NCBI GenBank assembly: GCA_963708245.1
Contig: OY970201.1
Location: 8,184,001 to 8,248,000 of the forward strand
Source: CAVYXK01 sp963708245
GTDB taxonomy: Bacteria > Pseudomonadota > Alphaproteobacteria > Acetobacterales > Acetobacteraceae
DNA: 64,000 nucleotides
Direction of reading: 5' to 3'
Part shown: piece by piece, positions 9,091-17,192 of the stretch
How positions within the stretch are numbered: position 1 is the stretch's first letter
How the letters are laid out: each line of letters starts with the position of its first letter
Translations under genes and position numbers: made by a program
The notes under the pieces: generated by a model
Told to the model about the DNA's origin: nothing
The model's input: the letters and a program-made list of their open reading frames with translations, nothing else
Database searches by the model: none

Positions 9091-9528
9091 TCAGCGTTTC
9101 GCGTCGGCTTGACGCTTCGCCTCTGCCCAGAGGCGGCGATAATCGTAGGTCGGATAGAACTCTGTGCGAAAGCCACCCCAGGCGGCAGCTTCGATCACCC
9201 GATTCGTATCGCGCAGTCGATCTGGGGGCAGGCGGACAATGACGACCTGGCCGATGCCCATCATCACGAACCAGGCCACGACATCCACGCCGGGCGGCGG
9301 GAATTTGTCGTACCATCCGGTCTGGCGAGGATGTTCGTTGATCTCATCGACCGTTTTCGTTTCGTCATGGCGGAGAAAGACAGTCAGCAAGATCTTGCCC
9401 GGCTCGTCCAGAGTCGGCGGCAGCATGCTCTCCGCCGCGCCCTGCGCGACGGCGCCGCTCGGCCCCAGCATCGCAGCGACCGGAATTGCGCCGAGCATCG
9501 CACCCACATCTCGCCGTGTTTGTCGCAT
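9091..9528 (-). CDS. Exported hypothetical protein (Tat-like signal)
   Basis: A 145-residue protein starting at the ATG at 9528 with GGAG about 11 bases upstream. Residues 1-30 look like a twin-arginine signal (MRQTRRDVGAMLGAIPVAAM, then a cleavage-like AVAQG). The mature part holds TVFLRHDETKTVDEINEH, FPPPGVDVVAWFVMMGIGQVV and FRTEFYPTYDYR, a conserved-looking alpha/beta sandwich. I do not recognise the family with confidence. It sits 18 bp downstream of the CMD-family start and is probably a separate unit. Confidence 0.65.
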   Translation of the reverse strand: MRQTRRDVGAMLGAIPVAAMLGPSGAVAQGAAESMLPPTLDEPGKILLTVFLRHDETKTVDEINEHPRQTGWYDKFPPPGVDVVAWFVMMGIGQVVIVRLPPDRLRDTNRVIEAAAWGGFRTEFYPTYDYRRLWAEAKRQADAKR

Positions 9529-9765
9529 CGCTGGCTGCTCCTTCTCTAACGCCCGGCCTGCGGCTAGTCCGACGCACAGCGGCGCCCGGCGAGGCGCGGC
9601 TTCGTCGGACTGGGCAAGGCAACAGGTAAGCTGGTATATGAGGCGGGGTAACCGAAGCACATCATTCCACAACTCACTTCCATTTCTTCCCACTTGTGAC
9701 CTATGTTTCGCAGCCGCGGTCGCGTATCGGGATGGCGGCTTGATGTCGGCTGAAGGAGGAAATTG

Positions 9766-10503
9766 ATGGACAGTGACACGTCCCGACGCGCCGCCGCCGA
9801 GTTCTTCGGTACGTTTTGGCTCGTCTTCGGGGGGTGCGGCGCTGCGGTTCTCGCTGCGGCGTTCCCAGGCCTGGGGATCGGCTTTCTCGGCGTGGCGTTC
9901 GCATTTGGCCTGACGGTGCTGACCATGGCGTACGCCGTGGGGCATATCTCGGGCGGACATTTCAACCCAGCGGTCACGCTTGGCCTGTGGGCGGCCGGGC
10001 GATGTGCCAATCGCCATGTGCTCCCCTACATCGTGGCGCAGGTGATCGCCGCGATCCTGGCAGCAGCAGCGCTTTGGGTTATCGCCTCCGGTAAGCCAGG
10101 CTGGGTGCCCGACGGCTTCGCCTCGAACGGCTATGGCGACCTCAGCCCTGGCAAATACAGCCTCGGCGCCTGCTTCTTCACCGAGGTGCTGATGACCTTC
10201 TTCTTCCTGTTCATCATCATCGGCACCACCTCGAAGGGGGCAGCGGTGGGCTTTGCCGGAATTCCGATAGGGCTGGCGCTGACGCTGATCCACCTGGTCT
10301 CGATTCCGGTTACCAACACCTCAGTCAATCCCGCCCGCAGCACCGGTCCGGCTTTGTTTGCCGGGGGCGCACATATCGCGCAACTGTGGCTGTTTTGGAT
10401 CGCGCCGATCCTTGGCGCGATGATCGCCGGCTGGCTAGGGCGCTGGATGTACGAGCATGAAGAGATCGTCGAAACGATCGTAGTTGAGCAACGGGTTACA
10501 TAG
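9766..10503 (+). CDS. aqpZ: Aquaporin Z
   Basis: A 245-residue six-helix inner-membrane water channel. It has both NPA boxes: HFNPAVT (NPA at 67-69) and SVNPARS (NPA at 188-190, selectivity-filter Arg 191). The sequence IHLVSIPVTNTSVNPARS places His and Thr as in E. coli AqpZ, which indicates water selectivity rather than glycerol transport. AAGGAGG at 9753-9759 lies 6 bases before the ATG at 9766. A TTG three bases earlier is a less likely start. It is divergent from the exported hypothetical. Confidence 0.95.
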   Translation: MDSDTSRRAAAEFFGTFWLVFGGCGAAVLAAAFPGLGIGFLGVAFAFGLTVLTMAYAVGHISGGHFNPAVTLGLWAAGRCANRHVLPYIVAQVIAAILAAAALWVIASGKPGWVPDGFASNGYGDLSPGKYSLGACFFTEVLMTFFFLFIIIGTTSKGAAVGFAGIPIGLALTLIHLVSIPVTNTSVNPARSTGPALFAGGAHIAQLWLFWIAPILGAMIAGWLGRWMYEHEEIVETIVVEQRVT

Positions 10504-10573
10504 ACTTTACCCGCTCGTTTGTTGTCTTGCCGGCTCTGAGCGACAGCGTTTCTACGGCTGCGAATCACCGGCT

Positions 10574-11371
10574 ATGGGCGCGCGGGGGGATGCTCGGGTT
10601 CACCTTTGTGCGAAGCCGAAAATCATCGCCCAACTTATTGTTGCCCGCCGACTATTGGGCGCATGGCTCCGTGATCGTCGTCAGTTTGCACGGAAGTGGA
10701 CCGCCCGGACTTGCCCGATTTGCGGCTACAACGGAATGTTCATCAGTGTCGGACACCCGCCCCGATGGGACGCACGATGTCCGCAGTGCGGCAGCCGCGA
10801 ACGCCACCGGCTGACCCATCTCTGGATCACTGAGGGCGGTCGCAACAAACTGGCGGGCAAGCGTGTGTTGCATTTCGCACCGGAGAAAGCTGTGACGCGC
10901 CAGATGCGCGGCAATCCGCTCTACGAGACAGCAGATCTGCACCAGAAGGGCGTCACACATCGGGTCGATATCACCGGCGTTCCCCTGCCGGACGCCAGCT
11001 ACGACGTCGTGATCGCGCATCACGTGCTGGAGCACATCGACGACGATCGTCAGGCCATGCGCGAACTATTCCGCCTGCTCAAGCCTGGCGGCACCGCTGT
11101 GCTCAGCGTACCGATCAATCCCACGCGCCAGCACACCTACGAAAATCCGGCGATCACGGCCCCCGAGCAACGATTCGCCCATTTCAGCGGCGAGGACCAC
11201 AAACGCTATTACGGGCTGGACTTCACCGATCGACTGACCGGTGTCGGCTTCCGCGTGGCAATGTTCCGCATGTCGCCCGAAGAAGAAGTGCGCTACGGGC
11301 TGCTCCGCAACGAGTGGATCACCATCGCGCATAAGCCCGCGAGTGCCCAGCAATCGAGTGCCCAGCAATAA
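10574..11371 (+). CDS. SAM-dependent methyltransferase with N-terminal zinc ribbon
   Basis: About 265 residues. An N-terminal CPICG...CPQCGSRERHR pair forms a putative zinc ribbon. A class I methyltransferase domain follows: KRVLHFAPEKAV at motif I, then DASYDVVIAHHVLEHIDDDRQAM and LLKPGGTAVLSVPI (motifs II/III). Its position next to a GT9 glycosyltransferase suggests sugar or lipopolysaccharide modification, but this is inference. The start is uncertain: no strong ribosome-binding site precedes the ATG at 10574, and the frame stays open to a TTG at 10484 inside aqpZ. The C-terminus carries a small in-frame tandem duplication. Confidence 0.78.
   Translation: MGARGDARVHLCAKPKIIAQLIVARRLLGAWLRDRRQFARKWTARTCPICGYNGMFISVGHPPRWDARCPQCGSRERHRLTHLWITEGGRNKLAGKRVLHFAPEKAVTRQMRGNPLYETADLHQKGVTHRVDITGVPLPDASYDVVIAHHVLEHIDDDRQAMRELFRLLKPGGTAVLSVPINPTRQHTYENPAITAPEQRFAHFSGEDHKRYYGLDFTDRLTGVGFRVAMFRMSPEEEVRYGLLRNEWITIAHKPASAQQSSAQQ
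11340..11369. repeat. Tandem 15-bp duplication in a gene end
   Basis: The 15-mer CGAGTGCCCAGCAAT occurs twice head to tail (11340-11354 and 11355-11369) at the very 3' end of the methyltransferase gene. It encodes the repeated tail SAQQSSAQQ. The length is a multiple of three, so the frame is kept. Confidence 0.85.
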
Positions 11372-11375
11372 GGAA

Positions 11376-12482
11376 TCATGCTCCGACGTCCCGTCTCGCG
11401 CATGAGGGTGCGGGCCCGAGCGAGCCTCGATCGGCGCGAATGGCGTCGAGCACCGCGCGGGTGCTGATCCGGGCCATGCCGGTCGGAATGTCGGTGCGCC
11501 CGTCCGGGGGCAGGATCGGCACAATCAGACGGCTGTGGTGGAAGGGCGGAACGGCGCCGAACAGCCCGTATGTGCGGATGCCGACAGCAGATGCCAGGTT
11601 CATCACTCCAGTATCGTTGCCGACATAAAACGCCGCCTCTGCGAGAAGCGCCGCCAACTCCCCCAACTTCCAGCCGAGTGCGGTCTGTAGCTGAGTGGCA
11701 CGCTCGCCCAGTTGTCGGCGGATCGCCTCGGCCAATTCAGCTTCAGCCGGGCCACCTGCCAACACCAGACGTGGCCAGCCGCTATCAAGGAGTGCCGCGG
11801 CCAGTTCCGCGAAGCGCGCCGCTCCCCATTGCTTGTACGGCTCAGAGGTGGCAATTCCGATTGCAACCAGCGGACCGATAGGGTCGCCCAGGCGTGCCCG
11901 CACGGCAACTCGGCTCGCCTCACTGACTGAGAGGGACGGTTCCGCGTGTTCGACTGGAATCTCGGCCGCGCCGAGCCAGGCAGTTGCCTGCTCATAGGGG
12001 TGCAAGGAAAGCTGCGATCTGCTCAGGAATGGCAGACGATTGAGGAACAGCCGCTGCAAACCGAAGCCGTAGCCGAAGCGGTGCGGAATGCCGGCGGCAT
12101 AGGTTGCGGCTGCAAGCATCCGGCTATGGTGCAGCACCACGGCGGCATCGAACGCGTGCCGACGCAGTGCAACGACCAATCGTCCGAACCCTGTCGCTCC
12201 GTCGTGCAGACCCCGACGCGCTGCGGGGTTGCGATCCAGCCACAGCACGTCGCACACAGTGGCTTCGCCGGCGAATAGCTCCGTGGCTGCCGATCGCGGC
12301 TTGGCTACCAGCGTAACCGGCTTGCCGACGAAGTCGGCGATCGCGCGGATATGCGGGAGATGCCAGATCATGTCGCCAATCCCAGGCAGCGGCTGAACGA
12401 TTGCAATGCGTTTGGCGCCGGATAGCTGGCCGAGATGCTGGTCGTTGTTCGCCGAGGTCCCCTCCCCCGCCCCCTCCCGCAA
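11376..12482 (-). CDS. Glycosyltransferase family 9 (heptosyltransferase-like)
   Basis: About 368 residues, GT-B fold. RIAIVQPLPGIGDMIWHLP near the N-terminus matches the GDM/H motif of ADP-heptose:LPS heptosyltransferases. The C-terminal half has LVAIGIATSEPYKQW, VLAGGPAEAELAE and YVGNDTGVMNLASAVG (the nucleotide-sugar binding region). It probably adds a sugar to lipopolysaccharide core or another glycan at the inner membrane. The start is insecure: the only upstream start-like codon is a TTG at 12482 inside a small palindrome, with no nearby ATG. It is on the same strand as the Rieske/amidohydrolase genes, 27 bp downstream. Confidence 0.82.
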   Translation of the reverse strand: MREGAGEGTSANNDQHLGQLSGAKRIAIVQPLPGIGDMIWHLPHIRAIADFVGKPVTLVAKPRSAATELFAGEATVCDVLWLDRNPAARRGLHDGATGFGRLVVALRRHAFDAAVVLHHSRMLAAATYAAGIPHRFGYGFGLQRLFLNRLPFLSRSQLSLHPYEQATAWLGAAEIPVEHAEPSLSVSEASRVAVRARLGDPIGPLVAIGIATSEPYKQWGAARFAELAAALLDSGWPRLVLAGGPAEAELAEAIRRQLGERATQLQTALGWKLGELAALLAEAAFYVGNDTGVMNLASAVGIRTYGLFGAVPPFHHSRLIVPILPPDGRTDIPTGMARISTRAVLDAIRADRGSLGPAPSCARRDVGA

Positions 12483-12489
12483 GGGAGGG
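12472..12489. repeat. Short C/G palindrome at the GT9 start
   Basis: CCCTCCC (12472-12478) and GGGAGGG (12483-12489) flank a GCAA loop. It lies between the Rieske stop and the GT9 coding region and is similar in composition to the hairpin at 5134. It could end transcription from the Rieske operon or be a repeat. It also overlaps the assigned GT9 start, which makes that start doubtful. Confidence 0.45.
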
Positions 12490-12509
12490 AGAGCGCTACT
12501 CCAATCCCG

Positions 12510-12923
12510 CTACACCTCGACCACGACGTAGTTCTGCTCCACCCGCACCGGCACGGTTTCGGCAACGAAGGGGCCCCTGCCCAGCGAGCTTCCCGGTTCC
12601 ACCGTGACGTTATACGTTCGCGCCCGCACGCTGTCGGGCTCGCACCATGACTGGCCGGTGCGAATGTCGAACTCCCAGCCATGCCAGGGACAACGGAGCA
12701 TCTCGCCCTTTCGCACCAGCCGGTACGCGCCCGGCCGGTCCGCCTCCATCAGACCGAACAGCCGCCCGCGACACAGCGGCGCGCCTTCATGCGGGCAACG
12801 GTTGATCAGTGCGAAATACTCGTCGTTGACGAAGAAGACGCCAATCTCACGCCCCCGCACAGTGACGATCTTGCAGGACCCCGGCGCGATCTCGCCTGCC
12901 TCGGCGACGACGTGACGGCTCAT
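12510..12923 (-). CDS. Rieske [2Fe-2S] ferredoxin-like protein
   Basis: A 137-residue soluble protein with both Rieske cluster motifs: CPHEGAPL (Cys 43, His 45) and CPWHGWEF (Cys 78, His 81). The spacing and the absence of a catalytic domain make it a stand-alone Rieske ferredoxin that passes electrons to an oxygenase. The start ATG overlaps the upstream amidohydrolase stop as ATGA. No oxygenase gene is adjacent in this window. Coupling to two amidohydrolases suggests an aromatic or amide catabolic operon. Confidence 0.9.
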   Translation of the reverse strand: MSRHVVAEAGEIAPGSCKIVTVRGREIGVFFVNDEYFALINRCPHEGAPLCRGRLFGLMEADRPGAYRLVRKGEMLRCPWHGWEFDIRTGQSWCEPDSVRARTYNVTVEPGSSLGRGPFVAETVPVRVEQNYVVVEV

Positions 12924-14032
12924 TCCAGTCCGTAGAATTCCAGCGCGTTGTCGCGGAAGATCCGCTGGCGGCCGGCCTCGGGCAGCGTCACCTTGAAGGC
13001 GTAGCGCGGATCGTCCTGGTCCCAGTGCGGATAGTCGGTGGAAAACATCACCCGGTCCCAGCCGATCCATTCCAGCGTTGCCAGCATATCCTCCGGCCGC
13101 TCCGGCTCCTCGATCGGCTGGGTAGTCACCCAGATATGGTCGCGGATGTACTCGGACGGCAGCCGTTTCAGATGCGGCACCTCTTCGCGCAGCCGCCGCC
13201 AATGCTTGTCGAGCCGCCAGGTGAGCGCCGGCATCCAGGCAAAGCCACCTTCCACCAGCACGACGCGCAAGTCGGGAATGCGTTCGAACACACCTTCGAC
13301 GACCAGGCTGGTGACCAGCGCCTCCATGCTCTGGCAGTACGAGGGATGTTCTTCGTGGTAGAAGGACGGCCAGCCGCTGCCGGTCGAAGGATGGCCGTTG
13401 GTGCCGCCGAGATGCAGCGCCACCGGGAAGCCGTTGGCGGCGCAAGCTTCCAGGATCGGCCAGTAGCGCCGGCGGCCGAGCGGCTCCAGGCTGCGCGGCG
13501 GGATTTGCACTTGCGCGAAGCGGCGGTCCCCTGCCCGCTTCTCGATCTCGGCGATCGCCGCTTCGGTATATTCCACCGGCACCTGCACCGAGGCCTTCAG
13601 GCGCGGCTCGCGGTCCGACCACATGGCGGCCTGCCAGTCGTTCACCGCGGTGCACATCGCTGCGCCGAACTCGACATTGCGCTCATCCGAGCAGCGGCCG
13701 ACCAGCGGCAGCATGATGCCATGGATCGCACCGAATGCGTCGAGCAGTTGCTCTCGTAGGAAATCGAGGTCGGAGCCGGGAATGCCCCCAGTCGGCGGCC
13801 AGGAATCGAGCCGCATGCCGACCTGCGGCGACATGCGCGGATAGTTCGCGGTATGCGCCAGCGCCTGGCGGGTGCGCCCGCCGAACATGCCGCGGTGCCG
13901 GCGCCAGCGCTCGGGCAGGAACGCGTCGAGCTCGGTAGGCGTTGCCGGATAGATATGCACATCGCAATCGACGTAACCGAGCGTAGTCTGCACCGAGGTA
14001 TCGGGGCTGCGCTCCAGGACCGTCACGTTCAT
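12920..14032 (-). CDS. Amidohydrolase family protein (Amidohydro_2)
   Basis: A 370-residue metal-dependent hydrolase or decarboxylase of the TIM-barrel amidohydrolase_2 group. It has an N-terminal metal site VDCDVHIYP (DxH), a central VALHLGGTNGHPS histidine, and the late strand MFSTDYPHWDQDDP with the catalytic Asp. Members of this group include ACMSD-like decarboxylases and esterase-like enzymes, so the substrate is open. It is coupled on both sides: the start overlaps the stop of a paralogous amidohydrolase, and the stop overlaps the Rieske start. Confidence 0.88.
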   Translation of the reverse strand: MNVTVLERSPDTSVQTTLGYVDCDVHIYPATPTELDAFLPERWRRHRGMFGGRTRQALAHTANYPRMSPQVGMRLDSWPPTGGIPGSDLDFLREQLLDAFGAIHGIMLPLVGRCSDERNVEFGAAMCTAVNDWQAAMWSDREPRLKASVQVPVEYTEAAIAEIEKRAGDRRFAQVQIPPRSLEPLGRRRYWPILEACAANGFPVALHLGGTNGHPSTGSGWPSFYHEEHPSYCQSMEALVTSLVVEGVFERIPDLRVVLVEGGFAWMPALTWRLDKHWRRLREEVPHLKRLPSEYIRDHIWVTTQPIEEPERPEDMLATLEWIGWDRVMFSTDYPHWDQDDPRYAFKVTLPEAGRQRIFRDNALEFYGLE

Positions 14033-15150
14033 TGCCGTTGCTCCTTCAGACGCGCGTAGGTTTCCATCGGGTTGTCGTACAGCATCTTATGCACCAGCCC
14101 TTCCGGCAGGAAGTCAGGCACGGCGTTGGTGCCGTCGAAATGCCAGTGCGGGTAATCGGTGGAGAACAGGAACATCTCGTCCGATCCGATTTCTTCGACG
14201 ATGCGCTCGACTTGCTCGCGTTTCGGCGGTGCATCGAAGGGCTGGATCGTCAGCCGCACATGCTCGCGCGCCATCTCGGCGGGCGAGACCTTGTTCCACG
14301 GGACTTCGGGCCGCATCGCGCGCCAGGTCTTGCTGACCCGCCACATCCACCCGGGCAGCCAGGTCACGCCGGATTCCATCAGCACGGCCTTGAGGCGCGG
14401 GAACTCGACGAACACACCCTCGGTGATCAGCGAATTCAGCACGCCGGCAAAGCCCTGCGACTGCACGACATAGTCTTCCAGGTAATACGACGGCCAGCCG
14501 ATCGAGGTTGGCGCGTGGCGGAAGCTGCTACCGGCATGGATATTGATCGTCAGGCCGTGGCGCTCGGCGGCGCGATAGATTGGCCAGTTCTGCCGCCGGC
14601 CCAGCGGCAGCTCGGCCATGGCCAGCATCAGCACGCCGACGAAGCGGCGGTCGGCAGCGCAGCGCTCGATCTCCTGCGCCGACAGCTCCGCGCTGTGATA
14701 CGGGATCACGATGGAGGCACGCAGGCGGGGATCGCGGTCCAGCCACTCGGCACGCAGCCAGTCGTTGACCGCCCGGCACAGCGCGGCGGCGAGGTCCTCG
14801 CTGAACATCACCGGCGCGCCGTGGATCACGTTGCAGATCGCGTAGCGCGTGCCGAACGCGTCCAGCGCCTGCCGGCGAAGCATATCGAGATCGGTGCCCG
14901 GCTTGCCCTTGTCCGGCCGCCAGTCGGGCCGGCCACTGAGGGGCGATCCGGGCGGATACGCGCCGATGTCCAGGTTCTCGCGCTCGAGGCCCCTCATCAG
15001 CACGATGTCGCGCCAGTACTCGTCCAGATAGGGGACGAGTACCTGCGTCCCCGGCAGCGCCGGGTGGATGTCGCAGTCGATCGCTCCGGGTGCGGGGGGG
15101 CTCAGCGCCGGGTCTCCATGGTGACGGCCAGGATAGTGCCGCGATGACAC
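14029..15150 (-). CDS. Amidohydrolase family protein (Amidohydro_2), paralogue
   Basis: About 373 residues, similar in layout to the downstream amidohydrolase: AIDCDIHPALPG at the N-terminus, LTINIHAGSSFRHAP in the middle and MFLFSTDYPHWHFDG near the C-terminus. It is probably the first gene of an amidohydrolase-amidohydrolase-Rieske operon. The start is uncertain. An in-frame GTG lies at 15150 and an ATG at 15222, both without a good ribosome-binding site. An ATG at 15119 is out of frame, but one extra C just after it would give the plausible N-terminus METPALSPPAPGAIDCDIH. Confidence 0.82.
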   Translation of the reverse strand: MSSRHYPGRHHGDPALSPPAPGAIDCDIHPALPGTQVLVPYLDEYWRDIVLMRGLERENLDIGAYPPGSPLSGRPDWRPDKGKPGTDLDMLRRQALDAFGTRYAICNVIHGAPVMFSEDLAAALCRAVNDWLRAEWLDRDPRLRASIVIPYHSAELSAQEIERCAADRRFVGVLMLAMAELPLGRRQNWPIYRAAERHGLTINIHAGSSFRHAPTSIGWPSYYLEDYVVQSQGFAGVLNSLITEGVFVEFPRLKAVLMESGVTWLPGWMWRVSKTWRAMRPEVPWNKVSPAEMAREHVRLTIQPFDAPPKREQVERIVEEIGSDEMFLFSTDYPHWHFDGTNAVPDFLPEGLVHKMLYDNPMETYARLKEQRQ

Positions 15151-15281
15151 TAGTTCAATGCGGGCACCGGGACCCAAAAACCCGCAGATGAGTCCTCTGC
15201 GCTCGCGTGCCCCTGAGGACATAACCAGCTGCTGCCGCGCATCAGGATCTTTTGTCGATCATCCGCTGGGATTCGGCCAAA

Positions 15282-15344
15282 ATGGCATCGTTGATACATC
15301 TCATGTTGAAGGTCAGCATTGTGCTCACTGTGTTCGCCCTTGGA
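15282..15344 (+). pseudogene. Possible N-terminal remnant of a BASS-type transporter
   Basis: A short stretch starting at an ATG (15282) encodes MASLIHLMLKVSIVLTVFAL, then G. This resembles the first membrane helix of bile acid:sodium symporter-family proteins. The similarity stops abruptly and no transporter continuation is visible in any frame. The rest of 15223-15441 shows nothing recognisable. The call rests on one hydrophobic helix and is therefore weak. Confidence 0.3.
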
Positions 15345-15441
15345 CGGCGCCGAGCGCGGGGTCAAACAACATGCAGCCAGCTCGTTTTCGGTCTGGGTTT
15401 CAGCCCGAATATGTTTGGATGCAACGATCTCTTCGGGGGTC

Positions 15442-15846
15442 CTAATCTTTGTATCGCCGGCGCCGAAGCTGATCCAGCACCAGCCGGACGACGGGTGTCA
15501 CCATCGCAGCGATGGTAAACTGGCGCGTGGCGTCCTCCAGCGCGCGCTGGCGCACCTGCAGCGCCTCGATCTCGACCCGCGAATCCCGTGACAGAGCGGC
15601 GATCAGGAGCAACACCCCGGCGATTACCAGATTGACGCCTGCGGTGATCAGCGCGGCGAACTCGGGCAGCAAATGTCGGCTCAGCCACTCCCACAATGCC
15701 GTCTCGAAGAAGCCGAAGCACGCAAGCAGGAACGGCAACGCGACCAGCACCATGCTGACCCGCACGGCCGTGCGTCGGGCGAGACGACGAAGACGCAACC
15801 CCTCCGCCTGGAGAGCAATCTGCGCCAAGCGGAGGCTGCGTATCAT
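15442..15846 (-). CDS. Phage-holin-family membrane protein (YqjE-like)
   Basis: A 134-residue protein with two predicted membrane helices (about residues 28-50, VRVSMVLVALPFLLACFGFF, and 65-85, ALITAGVNLVIAGVLLLIAA). Between them is a short loop with aromatic residues, and the C-terminal helix is charged. This is the layout of the Phage_holin_3_6/YqjE family, which in bacteria is usually found beside YqjD/DUF883 proteins, as it is here. Role: envelope-associated, probably stress-related. No phage genes are nearby. Confidence 0.7.
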   Translation of the reverse strand: MIRSLRLAQIALQAEGLRLRRLARRTAVRVSMVLVALPFLLACFGFFETALWEWLSRHLLPEFAALITAGVNLVIAGVLLLIAALSRDSRVEIEALQVRQRALEDATRQFTIAAMVTPVVRLVLDQLRRRRYKD

Positions 15847-15937
15847 CTAGTAGCCCGGCCTCCGACGTTGCAGCCGGAGGGGGCCATTGGCAGACCAAAG
15901 CGGGCGTTGTTCATGCGGGCGGGCTTCGGTCTGGAAG

Positions 15938-16195
15938 TTAGCGCAATACGCGACCGATCGCGAACCCGACCGCCAAGGCGACCAGCACCGCGATAATCGG
16001 CCGTTCCTGCACCTGCCCGGAGAGCGCCTCTGCTTGGTCCTTTACCGCTCCCATCGCGGTTTCGGCGCGACCGGCCACGTCGGCCAGCGCCGGGCTGATG
16101 CGCTCGCGCATCAGTACCTCGACCTGCTCGCGCAGTTTGGCGATCTGGGCCGCCGCGTCCTCCTGGCCGGGGATTGATCTATCGGAAAGCGCCAT
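15938..16195 (-). CDS. DUF883 family (YqjD/ElaB-like) protein
   Basis: An 85-residue protein. The N-terminal half is a long amphipathic helix (AAAQIAKLREQVEVLM) and the C-terminus is a membrane segment with glycine spacing, IAVLVALAVGFAIGRVLR, as in ElaB/YqjD/DUF883 proteins. In E. coli these anchor in the inner membrane and associate with ribosomes in stationary phase. AGGAG precedes the ATG at 16195. It is co-directional with the YqjE-like gene 91 bp downstream. Confidence 0.78.
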   Translation of the reverse strand: MALSDRSIPGQEDAAAQIAKLREQVEVLMRERISPALADVAGRAETAMGAVKDQAEALSGQVQERPIIAVLVALAVGFAIGRVLR

Positions 16196-16357
16196 GGCTG
16201 GTGCTCCTGTGTCTCGGGCCTGCGACCAGCACAGGTAGGACCGTGCAAAACCCATGTCGAGGCTTTGGGAATGATCCGCCGATGCACGGTTCCGCGATCC
16301 GGGGCGCTGGCTTTCCTAGGGACGGGCCGGTAGGAGACGCCCAGGAGGACACCGACC

Positions 16358-17110
16358 ATGGCCAAGGCCGCTTCCGCCCTGCCCAAGAACGCTTCCCTCA
16401 CCGATTGGGACCGCGACGCGGCGCTGACCACCGCGCGCCTGTTGCTGGAGATCAAGGCGATCAATTTCCGCCCGGAGGAGCCCTATACCTTCACCTCCGG
16501 CTGGGCATCGCCCGTTTATATCGATTGCCGGCGGATCATCTCGTTCCCCCGCGCGCGGGCGAAAATTTGCGAGCTGGGGGTGGAGAAGATCAACCGGCAT
16601 ATCGGTTTCGAGACGATCGAGGCGGTGGTCGGCGGCGAGACCGCGGGCATTCCCTTCGCCGCCTGGATCGCCGAGCGGATGCTGGCGCCAATGGCCTATG
16701 TGCGGAAGAAGCCCAAAGGGTTCGGCCGCAATGCGCTGATCGAAGGCGACGTGCCGGAGGGCAAGCGCACCTTGCTGGTGGAGGATCTGACTACCGACGG
16801 GCAGTCGAAGATCCGCTTCTGCCAGGCGCTGCGCGATGCCGGGGCGATCGTCAACCACACCTTCGTGGTATTCTTCTACGGCGTGTTTCCAGGCGCGTTC
16901 GAGACGCTGGCCCGGATGGACATTGCGCTGCACCATCTCTGCACGTGGTGGGAGGTGCTGGAGGTGGGCAGCGACCGACCATATTTCTCGGAAGCCGCGC
17001 TTGCCGAGGTGCGACGCTTCCTGGAAGACCCCGTCGGCTGGTCGGCCGCGCATGGCGGCGTCGCCAGCGCTGAGGAGGCAATGGAGCGCCGGGCCGCGGC
17101 GGAATCGTAG
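16358..17110 (+). CDS. pyrE: Orotate phosphoribosyltransferase
   Basis: A 250-residue type I PRTase that converts orotate and PRPP to OMP in pyrimidine synthesis. YTFTSGWASPVYIDCRRI (about 43-60) matches the orotate-binding N-terminus, KKPKGFG (118-124) the catalytic flexible-loop region, and LLVEDLTTDGQS (139-150) the PRPP loop. The C-terminus is somewhat longer than in E. coli PyrE. AGGAGG lies about 10 bases upstream of the ATG. It is divergent from the DUF883 gene, with no other pyrimidine genes alongside. Confidence 0.9.
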   Translation: MAKAASALPKNASLTDWDRDAALTTARLLLEIKAINFRPEEPYTFTSGWASPVYIDCRRIISFPRARAKICELGVEKINRHIGFETIEAVVGGETAGIPFAAWIAERMLAPMAYVRKKPKGFGRNALIEGDVPEGKRTLLVEDLTTDGQSKIRFCQALRDAGAIVNHTFVVFFYGVFPGAFETLARMDIALHHLCTWWEVLEVGSDRPYFSEAALAEVRRFLEDPVGWSAAHGGVASAEEAMERRAAAES

Positions 17111-17192
17111 TGCGGACTATGCGGGGACCCTTGGTCTTCGGCCGACAATGACGAATGCCGCCGCTGACGCGATGGATTTCGTAGAGAATTCC

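Noticed and set aside
14032..15147. 371-residue plus-strand frame antisense to the amidohydrolase
   Set aside because: It overlaps a strongly supported amidohydrolase with DxH and STDYPHW motifs and has no family features of its own.
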